Shown one piece after another: positions 60,112-64,000 of a stretch of 64,000 bases of DNA (position 1 is its first letter; every line of letters starts with the position of its first letter). The position numbers were made by a program, and so were the translations under genes. The notes under the pieces were generated by a model that did no database searches, was not told where the DNA came from, and saw nothing but the letters and a program-made list of their open reading frames with translations. The stretch is from JBGQOG01 sp052113705 (GTDB lineage: Bacteria; Pseudomonadota; Alphaproteobacteria; Rhodobacterales; Rhodobacteraceae), in assembly GCF_052113705.1 (NCBI RefSeq), contig NZ_JBGQOG010000005.1:1-64000 (forward strand). Reading direction: 5' to 3'.

Positions 60112-61566
60112 ATGTTGAAACGTTCCCCCCCCATCGCGATCCGGCATGAGAGCATGCGCATCGCGGGACGCAAGGTTGACACGCCGGACCGGGTGCCGGT
60201 CCACTACCCCTGGACGGATGAGCTGATCGGCACGGTGCCTGCGGGCACCGCCGAACATGCGCGCGAAGCCTTTGCCATCGCCGCCGCCTATCAGCCGACC
60301 CTGACCCGCTACGAGCGGCAGAAAATCCTTCTGAACATCGCCCGCATCATCAGCGAGCGGAAGGCGGAACTCGCGCCGATCATCACGGCAGAGCTGGGCA
60401 TTTCGCTGGCTGATGCACTTTATGAATGCGGCCGGGCCTATGATGTCTACACGCTGGCCGGGCAGATGTGCATCCATGATGACGGCGAGATTTTCTCTTG
60501 CGATCTGACCCCGCATGGCAAGGCGCGCAAGATCTTCACCACGCGCGAGCCGTTGCGGTCGATCTCGGCGATCACGCCGTTCAACCATCCGCTGAACATG
60601 GTCAGCCACAAGATCGCCCCGGCGATTGCCACCAACAATTGCATCGTGGTCAAACCGACGGAGCTGACACCGCTGACCGCGCTCTGGCTGGCCGATGCGA
60701 TTTATGAAGCGGGACTGCCGCCCGAGATGCTCTCGGTGGTCACCGGCTGGCCCGGTGACATCGGCGATGAGATGATCACCAACCCGGACTTCGATCTGAT
60801 CACCTTCACCGGCGGTGTGCCGGTGGGCAAGATGATCGCGGCCAAAGCGGTCTACAAACGTCAGGTGCTGGAACTCGGCGGCAATGATCCTTTGATCATC
60901 TGCAACGACCTCAGCGATGCCGATTTGGCCAAGGCGGCAGATCTGGCGGTGGCGGGGGCCACCAGGAACTCGGGTCAGCGCTGCACGGCGGTGAAGCGGA
61001 TTCTGGTGCAGGAAAGCGTCGCCGACCGCTTCGTGCCGATGGTTCTGGCGCGCGCCAAGGCTTTACGCTTTGGCGACCCGATGGACCCTGCGACCGAGCT
61101 TGGCTGTGTCGTCCATGCCCGCGCGGCGGAAGTCTTTGAAAACCGCGTGCATCTGGCCGAGGCGGAGGGAGCAAAAATCCTGTATCACCCGGGCCGCAAG
61201 GGGGCGCTGTTGCCGCCCATCGTGGTGGATCATGTCCGCCACGAAAGCGAGCTGGTGCTTGAGGAAACCTTCGGCCCGATCATCCCGATCGTGCGGGTGC
61301 CCGATGACGATGTCGAGACGATGCGGATCTCGAACTCCACCGCCTTCGGCCTCTCCTCGGGGGTCTGCACCAACGACTTCCGCCGGATGCAGGCCTATAT
61401 CAAGGGCCTCGTGGTCGGCACCGTGAACATCTGGGAAGTGCCCGGCTACCGCATCGAAATGTCCCCCTTCGGCGGCATCAAGGACAGCGGCAACGGCTAT
61501 AAGGAAGGCGTGATCGAGGCGATGAAGTCTTTCACCAACGTCAAGACCTTCTCGCTGCCATGGTGA
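60112..61566 (+). CDS. phnY: Phosphonoacetaldehyde dehydrogenase
   Basis: A 484-residue aldehyde dehydrogenase with catalytic Cys291 in NSGQRCTAVKR and Glu254 in VLELGGNDP, the same numbering as the characterised rhizobial PhnY. NPFNHPLN-like TPFNHPLNMVSHKIAP and VVKPTELTPL form the cofactor region. It oxidises phosphonoacetaldehyde to phosphonoacetate, linking phnW to phnA. Its end overlaps the start of the FAD oxidase gene by seven bases, so the two are co-translated. Confidence 0.93.
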   Translation: MLKRSPPIAIRHESMRIAGRKVDTPDRVPVHYPWTDELIGTVPAGTAEHAREAFAIAAAYQPTLTRYERQKILLNIARIISERKAELAPIITAELGISLADALYECGRAYDVYTLAGQMCIHDDGEIFSCDLTPHGKARKIFTTREPLRSISAITPFNHPLNMVSHKIAPAIATNNCIVVKPTELTPLTALWLADAIYEAGLPPEMLSVVTGWPGDIGDEMITNPDFDLITFTGGVPVGKMIAAKAVYKRQVLELGGNDPLIICNDLSDADLAKAADLAVAGATRNSGQRCTAVKRILVQESVADRFVPMVLARAKALRFGDPMDPATELGCVVHARAAEVFENRVHLAEAEGAKILYHPGRKGALLPPIVVDHVRHESELVLEETFGPIIPIVRVPDDDVETMRISNSTAFGLSSGVCTNDFRRMQAYIKGLVVGTVNIWEVPGYRIEMSPFGGIKDSGNGYKEGVIEAMKSFTNVKTFSLPW

Positions 61567-62678
61567 GCGCGCAATATGACCTCGCGGTGGTCGGGGCCGG
61601 GATCATCGGCCTCGCCCATGCCCTTGCTGCCGTCAAGCGGGGGTTGCGGGTCGTCGTGATCGACCGTGATGCGCAGCCCAATGGCGCCTCGGTGCGCAAC
61701 TTTGGCCTTGTGGTGGTGTCCGGACAGGAACCGGGCATTGCCCGCAGCCGCGCAGCCGCTTCCCGCAAGATCTGGCTGGAGCTGGCGGGTGCGGCGGGGA
61801 TCGCGGTCGAACAGCGCGGCATGCTGGTGGCCGCGCAACGCCCCGAGGCGATGGCGCTGGCCGAAGCCTTTGCCCGGAGCCCCTCGGGCGTGGGCTGTCA
61901 GCTGCTGAGCCGGGCCGAACTCCTGGCCCGCCAGCCGGAGCTTGATCCGCAGGCGGTGCTGGGCGGGCTCTTCAGTCCCGAGGAAATCCGGGTGGAATCC
62001 CGTCTGGCGCTGCCAAAGATCGTGACCTGGCTGCGCGGGCAGGGCGTGGAATTCCGGTTTTCCACTACGGTGACTGCCGTTTCCCCGCCGGTTGTGGAAA
62101 CCAGCGCGGGTCCGGTGCGGGCGCGCAAGATCGTGGTCTGCCCGGGCGATGATCTGACCGGCCTTCTGGCCGAGCGTATCGCCGCGCGCGATGTCACGCG
62201 GTGCAGGTTGCAGATGCTGCGGCTGGCCGATCCGGGTTTCCGCCTCGCGGGGGCGCTGGCCTCGGACCTCAGCCTGCTGCGCTATGACGGCTATGCGCAG
62301 CTGCCCGAGGCCGCGGCGCTGCGGGCGCGGCTGATCCGCGAACAGCCGGAGATGCTTGAAAACGGCGTGCATCTGATCGTGGTGCAAAGCGCGGACGGAT
62401 CGCTGGTGCTGGGCGACTCCCATCACTACGGCCCCACACCGGACCCCTTTGGCTCAGCGTATATCGACGCGCTGATCCTGTCGGAATTTGCGCGCCTGTT
62501 CGGGCATCGGCCGGTGACCGTGGTCGAGCGCTGGACGGGCAGTTATTCTTCGTCGAAAGGGGCGGCCTTCATCGACCGGCCCGGCGCGGATCTGGCCCTG
62601 GCGATGGTGACAAGCGGCACAGGTGCCTCGACTGGCTTTGCCATTGGCGAGGAAACCGTCGCAGAAATGTTTGACTGA
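61560..62678 (+). CDS. FAD-dependent oxidoreductase associated with phosphonate genes (HpnW-type DAO)
   Basis: The 372-residue DAO-fold flavoprotein has the N-terminal motif AVVGAGIIGLAHALAAVKRG and DRDAQPNGASVRNFGLVVVS. The C-terminal block SSSKGAAFIDRPGADL and TSGTGASTGFAIGE follow. NGASVRNFG is characteristic of the group found beside phosphonate-degradation genes, which are thought to oxidise 2-aminoethylphosphonate or its N-methyl derivatives to phosphonoacetaldehyde. In this operon it would provide a transaminase-independent entry for alkylated substrates. The start overlaps phnY. Confidence 0.82.
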   Translation: MVSAQYDLAVVGAGIIGLAHALAAVKRGLRVVVIDRDAQPNGASVRNFGLVVVSGQEPGIARSRAAASRKIWLELAGAAGIAVEQRGMLVAAQRPEAMALAEAFARSPSGVGCQLLSRAELLARQPELDPQAVLGGLFSPEEIRVESRLALPKIVTWLRGQGVEFRFSTTVTAVSPPVVETSAGPVRARKIVVCPGDDLTGLLAERIAARDVTRCRLQMLRLADPGFRLAGALASDLSLLRYDGYAQLPEAAALRARLIREQPEMLENGVHLIVVQSADGSLVLGDSHHYGPTPDPFGSAYIDALILSEFARLFGHRPVTVVERWTGSYSSSKGAAFIDRPGADLALAMVTSGTGASTGFAIGEETVAEMFD

Positions 62679-62813
62679 CTTGCGCAGCAAATCCCGCCTC
62701 TCAGCGCCCCGCTCCACAAGGCCGCTCCCCTCAACGGCCCGGCCCACCATGCGGGGACCCACAAGGCCCTGGCCTTCAGAATTTTGGCCTCAGGCCTGCT
62801 CCGGGTGCATGAC
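62679..62813. other. Short intergenic segment before the EamA gene
   Basis: 135 bases between the FAD oxidase and EamA genes. It contains CCTCTCAGCGCCCC-like GC-rich runs with repeated GCCC; no gene or strong terminator was seen. Confidence 0.35.
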
Positions 62814-63650
62814 ATGACCCTTTCTGCCCTCGCTTTGGTGTTGTTTGCGGCCTTGCTGCATGCCGGGTGGAACGCGATGGTCAAGGCGGTGGATGACCGC
62901 GCGGGGGTGCTTGCGGCGGTCTCGGCGGCACATGCCGTTCTGGGCCTGATCCTTGTGCTGAATTTTCCGCTGCCGGCCCGCGCAAGCTGGCCCTCGATCG
63001 CGGCCTCGGCGCTGCTGCATTATGGCTATTACATCTTGCTGTTCCGCGCCTATCGCATGGGAGACCTGAGCCAGGTCTATCCGATTTCGCGCGGTCTGGC
63101 CCCGGCGGTGGTGGCGCTCTCTGCCATGGTGCTGATCGGCGAATCCCTTGCGCCGCTGGGCTGGTTTGGGGTTGCTTGCGTCTCTGCCGGAGTGCTTATT
63201 CTGGCGCTGCAACGGGGGGCGGCGCAGGCCTCGCACGCCGCGGTCGTGTTCGCCATTTGCCTTGGTCTGCTCATTGCTGCCTATTCTGTAGCCGATGGCA
63301 TCGGCGTGCGAAGATCGGGCAATGCTTTCTCCTATATGGGCTGGCTGTTCGTGCTGGAATTTCCCGTGCCCCTGACCATTGGCCTGATGCGCCGCAGGGC
63401 AGGGGGGCGCTTTGGCCCGCGCGTGCTGGCCATGGGCGCCACCGGCGGTATCGCGGCGGTCAGTGCCTATGGAATTGTTTTGTATGTCAAGACGATAGCG
63501 CCGCTTGGGGCGGTGTCCGCCGTGCGGGAAACCAGTGTCGTCTTTGCCGCGCTGATCGGGATTTTGTGGTTTGGGGAGCGTCCCGTGACGGGCAGATTGC
63601 TCGCCGCGGCCGTGGTGGCGGCAGGCGTAATGGCCATCGCGGTCAGCTGA
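62814..63650 (+). CDS. EamA/DMT-family transporter
   Basis: A 278-residue protein with ten membrane segments in two EamA repeats: LALVLFAALLHAGWNAMVKA and GDLSQVYPISRGLAPAVVAL in the first half, YSVADGIGVRRSGNAFSYMG and APLGAVSAVRETSVVFAALI in the second. The two YPxxRG/RExxxx elements mark the drug/metabolite transporter superfamily. ATG 62814 begins the conserved first helix. Location suggests export or import of a small metabolite linked to phosphonate use, perhaps an amino acid or amine; substrate unknown. Confidence 0.83.
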   Translation: MTLSALALVLFAALLHAGWNAMVKAVDDRAGVLAAVSAAHAVLGLILVLNFPLPARASWPSIAASALLHYGYYILLFRAYRMGDLSQVYPISRGLAPAVVALSAMVLIGESLAPLGWFGVACVSAGVLILALQRGAAQASHAAVVFAICLGLLIAAYSVADGIGVRRSGNAFSYMGWLFVLEFPVPLTIGLMRRRAGGRFGPRVLAMGATGGIAAVSAYGIVLYVKTIAPLGAVSAVRETSVVFAALIGILWFGERPVTGRLLAAAVVAAGVMAIAVS

Positions 63651-63838
63651 ACGCCAACATATCGACATGGTCGATACTTTCATAAAAATAATAGATTTTA
63701 CTAATTTTACGCCTTCACCGCACCCTAAGTCATGACGTTCAGCGCCTGCCAGAAGCCGGGCGGTGACCTCAGCAAATTCACGTGCGGCCACTCAAGGCCG
63801 CCGCTCAATCCAGCGACTATCCAACGGGGAAACCAGAC
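63651..63838. promoter_or_regulatory. Promoter region of the phosphonate binding-protein gene
   Basis: 188 bases with an AT-rich patch at 63680-63712 containing GATTTTAC at 63694-63701, shared with the phnW upstream box. The gap length and AT content indicate that the following transport operon has its own promoter under the same regulator. Confidence 0.45.
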
Positions 63839-64000
63839 ATGACCGGAAAAACGTTTTTGCTTTCATCGGCCTTGGCGCTCTGTGGCGCCTTTGCCGCCCA
63901 TGCCGAAACCGAGCTGACCGTCTATACCGCATTCGAGGCCGAATTTCTCGAGCGCTACGCCGCAGCCTTCCATGCGGAGCACCCTGAGATCAAGGTCAAC
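63839..64000 (+). CDS. Phosphonate (2-aminoethylphosphonate) ABC binding protein, N-terminal part
   Basis: The window ends 54 codons into a binding-protein gene. A Sec signal peptide (MTGKTFLLSSALALCGAFAA, cleavage near AHAE) leads to ELTVYTAFEAEFLERYAAAF, the opening of iron/phosphonate-type extracellular binding proteins. After phnWAY the likely ligand is 2-aminoethylphosphonate (PhnS/AepX-like). Only the first part is visible, so family placement within the type is tentative. Confidence 0.7.
   Translation, partial: MTGKTFLLSSALALCGAFAAHAETELTVYTAFEAEFLERYAAAFHAEHPEIKVN

Overview
The window reads as an accessory, catabolism-rich segment of a GC-rich alphaproteobacterium, most likely Rhodobacterales (Paracoccus/Rhodobacter-like). 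The grounds are the base composition, three TRAP transporters, tandem FAD/GcvT-fused methylglycine dehydrogenases, LysR regulators beside most operons and a rhizobial-type phnWAY set. No rRNA, tRNA, CRISPR array, phage or plasmid-backbone gene was seen, so chromosome versus megaplasmid cannot be decided.

Layout. 1-0.8 kb: two IS3-family fragments, one with its catalytic Glu lost. 1.0-3.1 kb (minus): a glycine-betaine ABC operon (proX-proV-proW type) in which the ATPase gene has collapsed to about a third of its length. 3.4-9.0 kb (minus): LysR, a DadA/PuuB-like FAD oxidoreductase, a PuuC-like aldehyde dehydrogenase, a DapA-family lyase and an XRE-cupin regulator. 9.1-14.1 kb (plus): two tandem dimethylglycine/sarcosine dehydrogenase-like genes. 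Together the first 14 kb look devoted to betaine, methylated glycines and related amines. 14.5-21.6 kb: a LysR gene followed by an apparent operon of SAF-domain oxidoreductase, ABM protein, beta-hydroxyacid dehydrogenase, TRAP transporter and gluconokinase-like kinase, probably for an unidentified sugar acid. 21.6-22.4 kb: an internally deleted IS3-family scar.

22.5-31.0 kb: MarR regulator divergent from a TRAP transporter, then FAD hydroxylase, gamma-resorcylate decarboxylase, maleylacetate reductase, hydroxyquinol 1,2-dioxygenase and a small tautomerase-like protein. This is a near-complete route gamma-resorcylate -> resorcinol -> hydroxyquinol -> maleylacetate -> 3-oxoadipate. 31.4-35.3 kb: LysR and a decaying sugar-uptake locus (substrate-binding-protein start fused to the end of an ABC ATPase, then a GH3 glycosidase lacking its nucleophile). 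35.3-50.2 kb: ketopantoate-reductase-like enzyme, ThDP enzyme, DsbA-like protein, two aldehyde dehydrogenases, an SDR, a complete branched-chain-amino-acid-type ABC importer, two AraC regulators and a nitrilase. This set would suit an aryl-nitrile or aryl-oxoacid route. 50.7-54.6 kb: LysR divergent from an orphan TRAP transporter. 54.9-64.0 kb: phosphonate locus with LysR, Na/Pi cotransporter, phnW, phnA, phnY, an FAD oxidase, an EamA exporter and the start of a substrate-binding protein running off the right edge. It would convert 2-aminoethylphosphonate through phosphonoacetaldehyde and phosphonoacetate to acetate and Pi.

The pattern is of stacked single-purpose operons, each with its own uptake system and local regulator, joined by transposon scars and partly deleted operons. 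Functions below are inferred from motifs and family resemblance read by eye; no database search was possible.
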